Shown here piece by piece: positions 1-12,564 of a stretch of 64,000 nt of DNA. The position numbers and the translations under genes were made by a program. The notes below the pieces were generated by a model. That model worked only from the letters and a program-made list of their open reading frames with translations, did no database searches and had not been told where the DNA came from. The stretch lies in contig JASJZC010000006.1 of NCBI GenBank assembly GCA_037178855.1, positions 4,402,001 to 4,466,000 on the forward strand. Reading direction: 5' to 3'. How positions within the stretch are numbered: position 1 is the stretch's first letter; each line of letters begins with the position of its first letter. This DNA comes from Oscheius sp. JU75. Lineage: Eukaryota > Nematoda > Chromadorea > Rhabditida > Rhabditidae.

Positions 1-3000
1 TGACCAGAAGTGGACGGTCGAGAGGATCCAATCGCTTCAGAATGAAGATTCCCACTGTTTCGGACCGAACAAAGCCGGCAGCTTCAACCGAGAAGGACCT
101 GGTGTAATCTTGAGAAAGGAGGGAGCGGAGAGAGTGCATGTAAGGAGCAGACAAGAACAACTGGGTGGCTGCCACGACTCCCCAATCTCTTCCATCTCTC
201 AACATCGACGAGAGACACATCTCTATTGCCGAAGCTACAGAGGAGCAAGTGCTGTCGACTACCAAGGCTCTTCCCTGAATCAGTTGTTTCAAAGAACATG
301 GTTGAACCTGCCCGAATGTTTAGCATTTGAGCTAGTCTTCCAGCCATCATCGAATGGTTTGTCCCTGTCCAAAGTCGGTCATCCAAGTCCTCAACATGTT
401 TCTCTGCCAGAGTCCTATACTCGGAATGAGCAGCAACAGTTAGAAAGAGGTCAGCGTTAGTCAGAGTTGGGTGACCAGCCTTCTCCCAAGCATTGTAGGC
501 ACAATGAAGAAGAAGACGATGTTGGGGATCCATGAACTGTGCTTCTTCTTTCGAAATCCCGAAGAATCCACTATCAAATCGAGACACATCTGATCCCAAG
601 AGTCCCGTCTGAATTCGGATATACGAAAGAACAGCTATTAGAAACCTGAAAGTCCTGAGCAGTTCCAATCAACTTTTTTCTCTGCTCCGGCATCGATTTT
701 GTCAGAACTTTTCCAGTGAGTAGAGCGTCCCAAAAATCTTCGAACGATGTCACGTCTCCCGAAAACTTGAAATCAGTGGCAACTATTCCAATTTCTGTCT
801 TCCTTTCAGGGGACGTCTTCCTATGTTCAGTTTTCGGCAGTCGACTCGTCGTCTTCTGAAGAGTTTCCGCCACGAACTTGGACAAAAGAGACACAGAGGG
901 GGCAGTTTCTAAAATGTCGAAGGGCATTTGCAGTTGGAAGTGAGAGCCGATAGCCTCAATCTGAACGGGCGTTTGCAACTTTTATTCTCAGAACTCACAA
1001 TTTCAATCGTAGCCAAGGAATCCAAGACTCCTCCTTCAACAATTTCCATCTCATCAGAGCTCAGACTTTCCACGTAGTTCAAAACAATCTCTCGGATAGT
1101 TAATGTGATTGAACTAACATCGTATTCATCAACCTCTGCTTCCCTTTTTTCCTAAAATTGGTAGCTGAACTGTAGAGGATAATGTTCCCACTTCTTCCAA
1201 GACAAGATGACGTTTCTCAGTCGGCCAGAAAGCCATCTTTTCGAATGGGTATGCCGGAATCTCGACAACAGTTCCATTCGAATGAGGACGAACATCGAAG
1301 CCGTTGGCGAACAGTGTAGCCAGGTATTCTGGGACCAATTGAAGGAGGTTGACATTCTCAATCTGGAAACAATAGGAGAGTGTTTGGATAGGTTAGGTTA
1401 TACTTTTGTCTGTCCAACAGTGACTAAGATTGATCCTTCATAACTATTCGTCTTCTCCATAGCAGCCTTCAAGTCTTCTCGAGCCCATTTCTTTGAAGCA
1501 CTCTTTCCCTTGACCATGAGACATCTTCCCTGACTTATCTGGACATTTGCCGACTTGTCAGCGAGTAGTTTCAAAGCATCTGACATGCTGATGATACCAG
1601 AAACTGTCGCTGCGTAGACGGCGGCCGTTCCGAGACCGGAAACAGAACTTGGAAAAGCACCAAACTTTTCTAGAATGTCGAAGAGAGATACGAAGGCAAC
1701 CAATTCGGCAGTTTGTAAAGTTGAGATGGAAAAGGACGAACGGAACGGGAAGTAGACTGCCGAACGAATGTCCGAGTAGCCGAGAGGAGCTACCGAATCA
1801 CTGGAATAAAAACTTCGTCTTGTGCGAGAGAGATAAGTACCATAGCTTGTCGAAGCTTTTTCTAAGATCTGGGATGAGCTGAAGAAGAGCTCGGAAGGAG
1901 ACAAGATCCAATGGAGCTGAACCGAAATTCCAGTTGACCTTGTTCTCGTTCTGTCCCCTAATCACCGTGTTGTTCAAAAGATTTTTGACCAGCTCTTCCC
2001 GGTTCTTTCCGATCTGAAAGATCTCTTGGCAGAGTATCTAGTCTGCTAACCACTGCGACTCTCTTCTCATAAAACGTTCTTCGGTTATTGGTAGTGTGAA
2101 GGATGTCTGAGAGAGGCTGATCGGTATCCCGGAGGAAGTCAGCATAGTTTTTCATATGCTCTTCCAACACTTTTGGACTCTTTGCGGACAGGAAAAGGAT
2201 CTGAACTTGGCTGGTAATCTTCTACAACGACCCTTACATTGAGAGTTGGCTCAGAGTGGATATTGTCAATGGTCTTGACAGCGTCGAGAACGACAGAAGA
2301 GTTGGTGCCTCCGAATCCGTAGGAACTGACAGCGACTCGTCTGGCTTCGATCTCTTCATTGACAAAGGCCACGGACTTTTCCTGAACTGAGCTCTTGATA
2401 GACCATGTTTCTTCCAAACCTCTAACAGCTCGATGGGAAGAGTGACATGAAGCTGGGCTGGGAGCGTCTCTTGTTGCATGAGAAGAACAGACTGAAAGAC
2501 TCCGATTAGACCTGCGGAGCCTTCTCCATGACCCAGAGTCGACTTCGGTCCGACAACGCGAATATCCGGCTTGAACGACTTGTTGATGGCAGTGATCTCG
2601 ACCTGATCTCCGAGCTTTGTCCCTGTTCCATGACAAGTCACAACGTCGACGGAAAGACGGTCGATGTCCTTCATGGCGGTCATTTGAACCTGGACTCTTT
2701 GATCGAGAGATCAGTTTCTATTTCGAACCTCGTGTTGAGCAATGGGATTGGGGGCAATCAGAGACTGCGTGCGGCCGTCGTTATTGTAAGCAGAACCTGT
2801 CACGTGACAGCGGACTCGAAGATTGTGTTCGAGAGCGAAGGATTCCGAGCATACGATGGCAACCTAATCTTTTTAATTATTCAAAACTCATACTTACAGT
2901 AAAAGATTCAGCTCTAACGAAACCATTGGCAGATCTATCAAAGGGAGCAGATCGACCGTCCGGAGAGATCATATGCGATTGGTAGAGAGACTTGAAGGAC

Positions 3001-3801
3001 CGGGCTCCGATGTGATTCGCTCCGCAGACGATGGCTATCTGACTCTCTCCGAGGAGGATAGATTGTCTGGCCAAATGGAGAGCAACCAGACTGGAGGAGC
3101 AGGCTGTCTCAATACCGACAGAGGCACCGCGGGAGTTGAAAAAGTACGAGAGACGACCACACATTGTAGCAGCGCTGTTTCCAGAGGCCATGTACTGTTC
3201 GGCTGGGAGAAGATCCTACAAACATATCTGCTTCAATGAATATGTTGGATATAGAATGCGTTGGTCTTTCTTAGCCAATAGACCTGCCTAAAAATACTCT
3301 ACTCATCTCATGAAAATCTCAGCATTTCATAGCAGCTTGTCGGAAGAGGAGCCCCTTTTCAGACGTGCAAGAAGAAGAAAGTTTGTCAAATCTTGCTGCA
3401 AACCTTGTAATCGTAGGACCAACTAGCCGTGTAGACTGCTGGGTGGAACTGATTGACCATTTCCAGAGTGATGCCAGCGTCTTCCAAGGCATGAACGACT
3501 CCTTGTAAAAGAAGTCTCTGTTGAGGGTCCATGAACAGAGCTTCAGATTCAGTGACCTAAAGAAATAGATAAAAGAGCAGAAAACCAGCTGAACTCCGAA
3601 GAAGCTATCATCAAACTTGTCAATGTCATCGACCAAGGCTGCCTTCAGATGTGGATGTTGTTTCAGAGCGGAAAGCGAAGTTCGTTTTGTTGGAATCTCT
3701 CGAACAAAATCCTGACTAACAAAGAGGTTCTGCCTCATCTCCTGGAGATTTTCACATCCAGGAGCTCGAACCCAGAGGCCGACGATCGGGACGGCGGCCA
3801 T
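1..3801 (-). CDS. Modular polyketide synthase, 5' part (KS-AT-ACP-KS...), truncated by window edge
   Basis: Type I polyketide synthase, which condenses acyl units on carrier-protein thioesters. The reading begins at 3801 (MAAVPIVGLW), directly at the KS N-terminus. KS1 spans about 3801-2230, with the Cys motif TACSSS near 3100, CHGTGT near 2630 and a GHGEG His motif near 2530, so its catalytic triad is intact. A KS-AT linker follows (about 2170-1960), then an acyltransferase-like domain (about 1905-1130), an acyl carrier protein with the phosphopantetheine motif GGVLDSLATIE near 1020, and a second KS (about 830 to the edge) with DSTCSS near 250. The AT region reads SGLGTA near 1630 where GHSxG is expected, so its nucleophilic Ser appears absent. 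Exons are separated by introns of about 38-50 nt, which is why the frame jumps. Nematodes are known to carry giant PKS/NRPS genes; orthology to pks-1 is inference. The remaining modules lie outside the window. Confidence 0.93.
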
Positions 3802-4004
3802 AGTGCAAAAGATGAGAGACGATTGTCTCGAATATTGCCATATATATATGCCCTTGCCGTGGCGAAATTGCTCCTATCTATAAGAGCAGAAAGACAGAGT
3901 GCAGAGAAGGTTTATGTGACAATATCTGCGAATTTAAAACAGGACAGTCAACAACGGGGAAAAGATGATCACCAGGGTATGGGGAAAACGGGAAGAAACA
4001 AGAA

Positions 4005-6032
4005 CTATCTGGTCAATTTCAAGGCTGCAATCTCGGCAAGAAGATCATTCTCTTTGGCTATTTTCTCAAGTTGATTGGGCAACAGGACATCGCCGGCGGT
4101 CTGTCTTTCCTTCAACTTGACAATATCCTGAACCTTCTTGTTCAGATTGAATATCTTTCGTTCCGTGTCAGTCATCTGCGGCTTTATCGCCTCGGCCGGC
4201 TTTCCGTTCCGTTCGGCGGGAGCGGCCGGTCCAGCTGAAAGTCGGAATGTTTGACGACAAAACTTAATAACATACGTCTCTTATTCCGAAGATGAGGAGG
4301 AACGTAGGCGCCGGCCTGTCGAATAGCACCAGCTGGCAGATTGTTCAGCGGATGGTCGACGTCTTTCCTCTTTATCAACAGTCCCGCGGCCATCTTGTCC
4401 GATTTGCTTAGTTCACGGACTTGGAACTTGTTGTAGCCTGACATTGGACGGAACATCACCTGAAGCATTTCAATTAGATTAGTATTTCTAACAGATCAAC
4501 CTGCCACAGTTCCTCTTTCGGGGATTCGTAGGTAAACTCGCTAACCAGCTTTCCCGAATAATTCCACAGGCGATAGCAGTTGTCAATTCTGAGGCGAGGA
4601 GTCGTCGTAGCTGTTATGAAATGCTGGCCGTCAGGAGCCCATTCAAACTGGGTCGTGTTGGGAACGTCAATCTGAAGATGCTTTAGACAAAGCAGAAAAA
4701 TGAGACAAACCGAGATGATTTCCTTCTTGTTTTCAACATCCCAGAACTCCATCTTTCCCTTGGCGATATTGCCGAATCCACAAGCAATGAGAATGTTTCC
4801 AAATGCGTTGTAATACAGCTCGTTCCTTGGCCCTTCTGCGGCGTCAAAAATGGGCTCTCCTTTGTTGTTGTACATTGTCAGCTGAACTGCTGGTGGTTAA
4901 AAGGAGCCTGAATGAACGAGCCTTGGCCGGCATGTAGCCGTAACAGATGGCAAATTCCTTGCAGTTGGGATTCCACTTGACGGAATAAACGGGCCCGTTT
5001 TTGTTCAAGGGAACCATGAACGATTCGTCCTGGGCCACATTTATCATGAAGACCTTCTGCTCTCCGTAGTAGGACTGATTCGAGGAGTCGACTTCGACAC
5101 TGGTCACGATGAGACACGAGGTGCCTTTGATATTCCAGAGCAGCTCGGCTTTATCGGCCTTGAAGAAGGTCTTGTTGGCGACGAGAGAGAATTCATCGTT
5201 CAGTTTGCGCATGTGGACACGAGCCGGATTGGACTAAATTCTTGAAATATCGTCAAAACGGAATGACGACTTACACCACTGCCTCTGATGAAGCAGGCGA
5301 CGTGGAGATTCTGGGTTCCTCGGCTCAAGGCAAAACTGTCGATTTTCTCAACGACCAACTTCGATTCGTAGCGTTCTGCGTAAGGTTTGAACGAAATCTT
5401 TGACGAAAATTACCGTAATTGTGATTCTTGTGAAAGAGAATCTCACTTCCGACCAAACGAAGACACCAGCTCTCATCATCGGACCATTGAGGCTTCCAGG
5501 TTGACTCCTTTGTGGCGATCATTGTGGATATGTGCTTCCCTTCTTTCAGGCTGTACAGACGGACATTCGGGTCGGGTTTCTGATCGGCCGAAGTCTGAAG
5601 AATGGGCTTGGAAAAGGACATGAAAAAAGGTTAACCTTGTTCCCATAGATTGCGTATTGCTGGAAAAATACCACGTGGGAATCCCGGGGCGAGAAAAGGA
5701 TACATTTTGTCCGGGGCAGATCAACCGAGATGACGTCTTTACCGGTAGCAAGATTGATCACTTTTGTCCTAAATTGGAAAATACGCTAAGTGGCGAAAGT
5801 AGCTACTTTTTGCTGTCGCAAAAGGCAAAATATTGTCCGTCATTGCTGAAAGCGAATACTTCACATGGAGTCTGCTTCGGATTCCTGGAAAAATCAATTT
5901 ATTAGTAAAAAAAAAGATAATGCATGAAACTTACTCTTTATCTTCGAAGACGATACTACTGTCCTTGCCAAGTCCCCGGCGAAGAAAGAGGCCAGTATTT
6001 CCACGAACTGCATAGACGAGGTTATCACCCAT
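4005..6032 (-). CDS. eIF2A: Eukaryotic translation initiation factor 2A
   Basis: Non-canonical initiator-tRNA delivery factor of the cytoplasm with an N-terminal WD40-like beta-propeller. Exon 1 is 6032-5935 (MGDNLVYAVRGNTG). Later exons carry propeller blades such as NELYYNAFGNILIACGFGN, FEWAPDGQHFITATTTPRL and YRLWNYSGKLVSEF. The C-terminal part has the family signature AGAYVPPHLRNK and ends with a basic, helical tail (ERKIFNLNKKVQDIVKLKER, then NQLEKIAKENDLL) to a TAG ending at 4005. Introns are short, about 35-55 nt. The gene is divergent from the TFIIS-N-like gene starting at 6431. Length and domain order match the family and no key region looks missing. Confidence 0.93.
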
Positions 6033-6430
6033 GTCTGCGACGCCTAAACAACAATTTTTGTTGGGAAATTGTAGAGAAAATGAAAAAAAAGGAGGTAAAG
6101 AGCCCACAATTTTGAAACGAAAAAAATTGTGAGAAGGACCGGGTCTTACTACGAACCTCGGATGACGGCGTTAAATTGAACGGATATTATTCGAGCTTTT
6201 TTTTTAATATGTTTTTCACTTCTTCTCACACACCACGATAATTGAAAAAAAACAGGTATTTGAATTATGGGATTTGCTCGGTCAAATTACCAGACCCGAT
6301 AGGTCATGGCAGAAGCGTTGTTCACCCCCCAGTCCTTTAGCGGCGGGCAACACATCATTTTTTCTCGTTCACTCTTTTCCTCTGTTTCTTCCCGATATTT
6401 TTGCTAAATACAAATGTTTCAGAGCAGCCG

Positions 6431-7509
6431 ATGAGCAATGAATACTGGTCAATCGATGAGAAAGCCTTACAAGCCATTAGCGAAGCCAATGCGATGTCAA
6501 AAACAGCGAGCGAAGTGGGTTTTCTTCATAGACCTTTGTTCATATAGTTTTTCAGAGACAAGAAGGGCTAGAAATACTGGAAAAGTTCCCTATGACCCTT
6601 CCGCTCTTGATAGAATCCGGAGTCGGGCGGAAAATAACTCGTACCTTCAAATCATCAAGGTGACTTCCTTATTTTTGTCTCGAACCGCTTTACTGCTCAG
6701 GTTTTTCGATATTGCCCATAGAACCCATACAAAATGGCTCCAGGATGCCGACAACGAGCTTCAGAAAAACTGGATGCAGCTGAGAGAACGTTTTCTTTCA
6801 GAGGAACAAATGGCTGAGTTGGATAAAGCTCAAGCTGCGTTCATAAAAAGTATGCTTATTTCATTTTACTTTCGAATTTGTTGTCCAGAACGAAATGAGT
6901 CTTCTGCAACACGAATGAGACCGTCCGCCAGTAACCAAGGACTTCTACAAATAGCATCCAAAACACCTCAATTACCACAAAGTAGGTTCCTTTTTTGGCT
7001 CTGGACTAACTAAGGAATCTCCAAAGTTTTCTTTTTGCTAAATGTAGGGGACCGGAGTAGTTGATTCTAAACTTTTGGTAAGTGGTATCAAACTAGTCGG
7101 CAAATCTTAAAGCCTATCTAACGTTATCATCTATTACGTCGTCAGGTGTCATTTTGGTCTGCTGTATGTCGTCCCCTCAGTTACTTAAGTCGCAATGCTA
7201 CTGTCTTTCTTTTTTAGAATTCACTACATTAGTCCAAATCCCGCTTCTTTTGCAAATTTTAAACACTTTTCTCTAGGAACACTGCCAGTAAAGAGAACAG
7301 TTTCCGCTCACAGAGACGACGATTACATTTACGAAGAGATTCTCAAGCCCTTCTCGCCCAATTCCGGCAGACGATACACAACTGGAGAACCTCCACGGAA
7401 GCGAGGAAGACCGAAAGGAACGCCGAACGTTGTCCCTTCTCCCCTGGATCACTCAGCATCTCGTCGAGGTGGACGAGTCGCAAAGATGCCCAATCGGTAT
7501 CTGGATTAG
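6431..7509 (+). CDS. Small nuclear protein with TFIIS N-terminal-like domain and AT-hook
   Basis: Start at 6431 (MSNEYWSIDEKALQAI), eight nt after a TTTCAG that looks like a trans-splice acceptor. Five exons join in phase. The second has a TFIIS-N/LW-like pattern (LEILEKFPMTLPLLIESGVG) followed by a Lys/Arg-rich helix and FFDIAHRTHTKWL, the kind of helical bundle found in TFIIS, elongin A, IWS1 and MED26. The last exon (about 7278-7509) has an AT-hook (PPRKRGRPKG) and a basic tail ending MPNRYLD. The protein is about 230 aa, much shorter than MED26 or IWS1, and lacks a zinc ribbon. I infer a chromatin or transcription-elongation role but cannot name an ortholog. The fourth intron, about 290 nt, is long for this genome. 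Confidence 0.72.
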
Positions 7510-9007
7510 AGGGATTTTTCTCATGATATTCATATTTTCACGGGTATATCGTGTCATTTTATTGTGCTGTATAAATATGAACTTTTTCAACTTTAGCAGA
7601 GCTCGTCATTTGTTCGAAGGTAATACGAAGGTAAAGCGGGACGTCGAAAACTGAAACTTTATTCAAAGCTCTGGCTATTCGAAAAATGATTTAGGCTAAT
7701 CAGAACAGCTGGATTTGTAAACTAACTGAAGTTGAAAAAAGACAATTTATTTCTCTGCTTTGTTCGTGAGGCGTTCCTACGTTCTTTCGGACGCGAATCT
7801 CCACTTTGCATCAGCCGCGTGCCCCTCTCTTGTTTGTCGTCGGGCGCTGCTGTGCGATGCGCACGAATAAGTGAGTCGCTGGCCTGGGCCGCGTATTGAT
7901 CGCCGAGTCAGAGACGCAGGGAACCGCCTTGGTTGTGTGCGACGCCGCCGCCGACCGACCTCTAGCCATTACGACCGATCCACCTACTTTCTGTACATCG
8001 GCTCCTCGACTTCTGGATTTTCTCTTTCTTTCATTATTAGGGCACGTTACGAAAGGCTTTCACGAGAAAATAAAAAAATCTTCATATTTGGATGAGTCAA
8101 TTCTGTAGGAAAGGGATGAGTTTGCCTATCGAATTTGTCATACAGCTTTTGATACGGGGTTTGCTGGGCCATCCTTTCGAAATGACGTTTTACTGTGTGA
8201 AAGTACTGGCTTTTATTCCGAATTGATAATTATTTGTTCGACTATGACCGATCATCCAAACGGGATTCTTTTCAACAAGTTTTTATTTTTTTCTCTTTCG
8301 ACTTGGAGAAATAGGTAGTCAAGTTAAGTAGTCATTGAATCATTCTGACTACAACAAAAGTTGTCTACTTTTGCATAAGAGTCACAGGCATCGTATCCTG
8401 TCTTCTTTTAATTTCTATTGATTCTTCTCCAGAGAGTCAATAGTAACCAGATAATATCTAATTGCTCCGATAAATTTGAAATAATAAATGACTGAAACAG
8501 TTCTAGTTGTTTTTCTAGAAAACTCTAAAAGACCAGAATCAATAGTTTGATAAATCAAAACAGTCTGGTAAATGGCAATAGTTCCCCCAAAGTGTCCACT
8601 TTTCGGTGCCAATCGCAACAGGTTTCACATGCATCGACACGCGGCTCTCTTGTTGGTGGGGGGAGAGAGACAATCGATTTCTCTCGACCATGGTTTCATC
8701 CCAATTGAAACTGAAAAGTGCTTTTCACCTGGCTTTTCACGACCCTTATTTCCATGAAAAAAAATATAAATTTCCTTGAAAGAATGAATTGAAAACCTTG
8801 TTTGTTCCACCGGATCTGTTTCATTTGTCTGGCATCCAGGCTCGAAACATCTACCTTCTCACGGCAAATATCACGTGTCATCATTTGCGCCACCATTGAT
8901 TTCATGCTTTTGAAACTATTTCTTCCTCAACTCTTTCACCCATAATGAGTAAGATTTAGAACGAGTACACGCCAGGCGAGGGTTTCTCGATCCGCCACAC
9001 TCTCGTG
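7510..9007. other. Intergenic region, no supported gene
   Basis: About 1.5 kb between the AT-hook gene and the GW182-like gene. Short ORFs occur on both strands but have no domain, plausible splice pattern or repeat. The stretch at 7780-8000 is GC-richer and may be promoter or 5' UTR. The right part probably holds the promoter of the gene starting at 9008. Confidence 0.4.
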
Positions 9008-11145
9008 ATGGATCTTGAAAGAAGTCTCGCGAATATAAAAATCGATGAAAATCCCTGGCGGTCGCAACACGGGGAAACACCACAGGTTTGTATGTTTTTT
9101 TTTCTATTCACATTGTTCTTTTAGCCTTGGGCACCCATGCCGGCCGCAAACAACCAGGCTTGGGGTGGTGGACACATGAGTCCGCAGCAGATGAGAAACC
9201 CTTGGCCAGAGAACAACCTGGCCCAGAATGTCAACGAGGCCTTGGGAATCGCCGGTCCCGGAGTTCAGGGAACTTGGGGAGCACCCATGGCTGGCCCCGG
9301 AGAATTTGCAGATCCTTCAAAAATTTGGAGTGATCCGAATCACGAACAGCAACAGTTCCAACCGATGCACAACCATCACAGTAAGCATAGAATAAGAATC
9401 GGCGTATGAAGACTTTCCAGTTCCGGGTGGCATCAACGGAATGATGGATCCGGCTGGAGGAGACTGGATGGGAGTTCCGAGTCAGTCCCAGCAGCCGATG
9501 TGGAGCGATCCCATGAAGCAAGAACAGGAGGGCTTCTGGAAACAACAACATCAACAGGTTAGACAAATGTTGATTGTCTCTATGAACGATATTCTAGCCC
9601 TGGAATGGGCCTCCGAACAACATGGGAGGAGGAAACTTCCGAATGCCGCCACAGCACAGACGCGGTGGTCCACAGCCTCCGATGGGAATGCAGGTCCCAA
9701 TGCGAGTTGGACCTCCTGGGGCCTGGAACCCAGGGAACATGTATCCTCCAGTCCGACAACAGGGACCTCCTGAGCATGGTGGCTGGAACCGAGGAGGAAT
9801 GAACCGTGGAATGGGCGGTGGTCGAGGAGGCTATCCGGGAGGAGTTGATATGAGTGTTCCACCTCCAATTGACATGCCGGTAAAAACAGTAACAGAATGG
9901 CTATTATCCAAATATTCAGTTGGGTATGCGTCAGATGCCACCGGGTGGAAACATGTGGAAGCAGGATCAGATGGGCGGAGGGCCGAATGGAATGCGTCCC
10001 AATCCTTACGGACAAATGGCTGCTCCTTTCGGAATGCCGTCGAAGCCCCAGGGACCAGGACAGTTTCCGATTGCCGGAGCAGACGATCTAATGTGGCATG
10101 ATCCAAACGGGGATCTGAAGAAGTGGCAGCGTGATACTGGGGTCTCTTATTGGGGAGATCCTGAGAAACTTAGTAAGTTAACTTCAAGAAAACTCATATA
10201 GGAGTCAGATTTAGACGAGCGCCCCATTCGGTACTGGCTGGTCCCCGAAGGGGAAGACGAGGATCTGGAACAGGCTCTGACCAAGTGTCCGGTTCCTCAG
10301 AAAAGAGTAAGCACAATTCCCGAACCATCTATTGAGACAAAAATACAGAACGAGGACGGAACGACGCGTCTGCCTTTCACTCTCCCGTCCAAACGCTCGA
10401 TCGTCGTCACTGGCTGGGGTGAACTTCCCGAGAATGACCCGAACAATCCTGTCAAGCCCGGTGAGTTTGGCCTCGTAGAAGGTAGCTGACAGATAGGTTT
10501 AGAAGACATGCCCTCCAGCAGTAAATGGGGCGAAATGACCGCCATTCCCTATAACGATGCTCCCTGGAATCTGCCAAATCAACAGGCAACCAACTTCGTT
10601 CCAGAAGGAGGAGCATGGGGTCAGCCGCCCGGAGCTGGCACTAACATGATGCCCGCTCAAAATACTGGAGGTCTTGGTTAGTCCTTACCCATAGATTGCT
10701 TGATCGTCCTCTTATCCTCTTGCTAACCACTCCCGTTGCAGGAGGAGACACAGCCCAGAAGGCAGAACAGCTTCGCTATGCCTGTGAGAAGGGGTACATC
10801 GACGTGTCCTGTTGGGATGCCCAGTTGAACCAGCTCCCACCGACTGTCCTCGAGGACATTCGTGCTTTGCTGGAGAAAATTCCTCAGCTGGAGAGTGTCG
10901 ATCAGGAGATGAGCCAACTTGTCGAGAGTGTTCGACCAGAAGGCGAGCCCGAAGGTGGCAGTCCTCAACGTTGGATGAACGAGGTGCAGAAAGTCGAGTA
11001 CGATCGACTTATCATCGCCGTGACGACGGCCAAGATCGAGGTCACGAATCTGTCGAAGAAGATCAACTCGTACCTTTCCGACTCGGGAATGACCAATCAG
11101 GAAGGAGCTCGTGGCGAAGGCTACCGCTATCCCTTCATAGAATAA
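9008..11145 (+). CDS. GW182/AIN-like miRISC scaffold protein
   Basis: GW-repeat protein that binds Argonaute through Trp residues and recruits deadenylases for microRNA silencing in the cytoplasm. It begins MDLERSLANIKIDENPWRSQ. Gly/Trp, Trp/Gly and Trp-Asp/Pro dipeptides recur across a low-complexity Gly/Pro/Gln/Met/Asn chain (AWGGGHMSPQQ, NPWPENN, GTWGAPMAGPG, KIWSDPN, MWSDP, GGWNRGG, LMWHDPNGD, VSYWGDPEKL, VTGWGELPEN, SKWGEM, APWNLPN, GAWGQPPG). The C-terminal exon (from about 10741) is a helical module starting QKAEQLRYACEKGYIDVSCW and ends YRYPFIE-stop at 11145. I see no RRM, as in the shortened nematode AIN proteins. Several introns interrupt the repeat part. Orthology to AIN-1 or AIN-2 specifically is not resolved. 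Confidence 0.85.
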
Positions 11146-12564
11146 TCTAGACGCTTTAGGTTGGTTTTTTTTTGTTCAACTTATAGAAGGATTTCAGAAT
11201 GACGTGTCCCGTGCTGCCTCATCTAATCCTCGCAGACGATTCTTTAAGTTCCTTGCGGATTCTCACAGACTCTCTCTCTCCTTTCCGACGGGCCTTTCCA
11301 GCCTTTCTCAAATCTCATTCAACTCCCTGCTAAACCAATACGCGTCCACTTTCTCTCCAGTCCATTTCTCCCAATAACCTCAAGCCACACTTTTGTTAGA
11401 CATTGTGATCCCTCTTTTACGTCTAGAGATTATTTTCTTGTGTTGTGTCGGACCTGTATCCAGCATATTATAATTGGTACCCCCATTGCCAAAAGCGGAT
11501 CTTCACCAACCTTATGTTTTTACGGCGTGCAAGTGTGCTCTGGAACATTCTTTCGCTCTTTCTCTTTTTGTATTAGGTAATGGCGGGTCCTTGGCTCCTT
11601 TCTCTCAACGGTACTGCTCCCCCGTACGTTGTATCCGGTTCTCTCTCTTTTCTCCTCTCCCCTCCTCGGCCATATATGGGTCATCCCGTCTGTGTGATCT
11701 TCTTCAAAATGGGTTTGGACCGCCGCCCTCCTTCTTCCTCGCCTTGCCCCCTCTAATCGTGAGATATTTTTGCTGGCGGGCCCTCTCGGATATCGTTGCC
11801 TAGTCGCTCACATCTTTCTTATCCCAATGGTAGTGTTCAGGTACTCTCTCATTTATGCTTTTTTCCCAAGACACGGTTTGTCACATTTGCTCTACTTTAC
11901 CTTTTCGTGTGTACGTAAACACTGCAATAGTCTCTCGTTATCTCATCAGTCGATACCCTACTATGCAAAGTACACGTGCATTTTTCAGGTCAATAAAGGT
12001 GTGTATAAATAAAGACATGTATCCTAGTCGTTTGTTTTTGTTTTTGAACAGCATTACGGAGGCTGTTTACCCTTCGTCATAGACAAAACAGTTACGTTCA
12101 AATAGTTTTCTTGCAAGTGCCCTTCTTGAACGATCAGACAGTAGTGCTTGTCTTCCGAAGAAGGCGGTCCTTTGAAATGACAATGAAGAACAGTCCTAGA
12201 AGGAGAAAGTGCGGAACGTACTACCTCAAGAACTGAACACGCGCTTTGGAGGAGAAGTCATGACCAATTTATGCTGTAAATCCTTCCGTCAGGAGAACAT
12301 CTCAAAGCAATGAGCCATTTGGGAAGTTGGAATTCCAAAGTTGACAATACATTGTAAGTCGAGTTCGCTTCAGACGCGTATCGGCAAGACAAGTTGGCAA
12401 CGAAAACAATGCAACGAATTCAAATACTCTCCGAGTTCACTTTGTCACACACTAGGTTGATGAGGGATTACCGACTAATTACCGGCCATTGAAGGAGAGG
12501 ATGAGCCCGTTTCCATGGCAGCTCAATTCTCGCTGTTCTCCTTCGATTCCTGTAGACTTTCGTC
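11146..12564. other. Long 3' UTR / intergenic stretch, pyrimidine-rich
   Basis: About 1.4 kb without a supported gene. The plus strand is rich in C/T runs to about 11,900. Two AATAAA-like signals lie close together near 11,990-12,015 and could end a long 3' UTR of the GW182-like gene. The remainder to 12564 probably holds the promoter of the receptor guanylate cyclase. The ORFs here are low-complexity and unsupported. Confidence 0.4.

Noticed and set aside
236-300. Apparent loss of the catalytic Cys in the second KS (open frame reads ETTDSGKSL)
   Set aside because: That frame runs through an intron. Splicing from the GT after the LNIRA codons to the TAG near 256 gives AVDSTCSS with the Cys intact.
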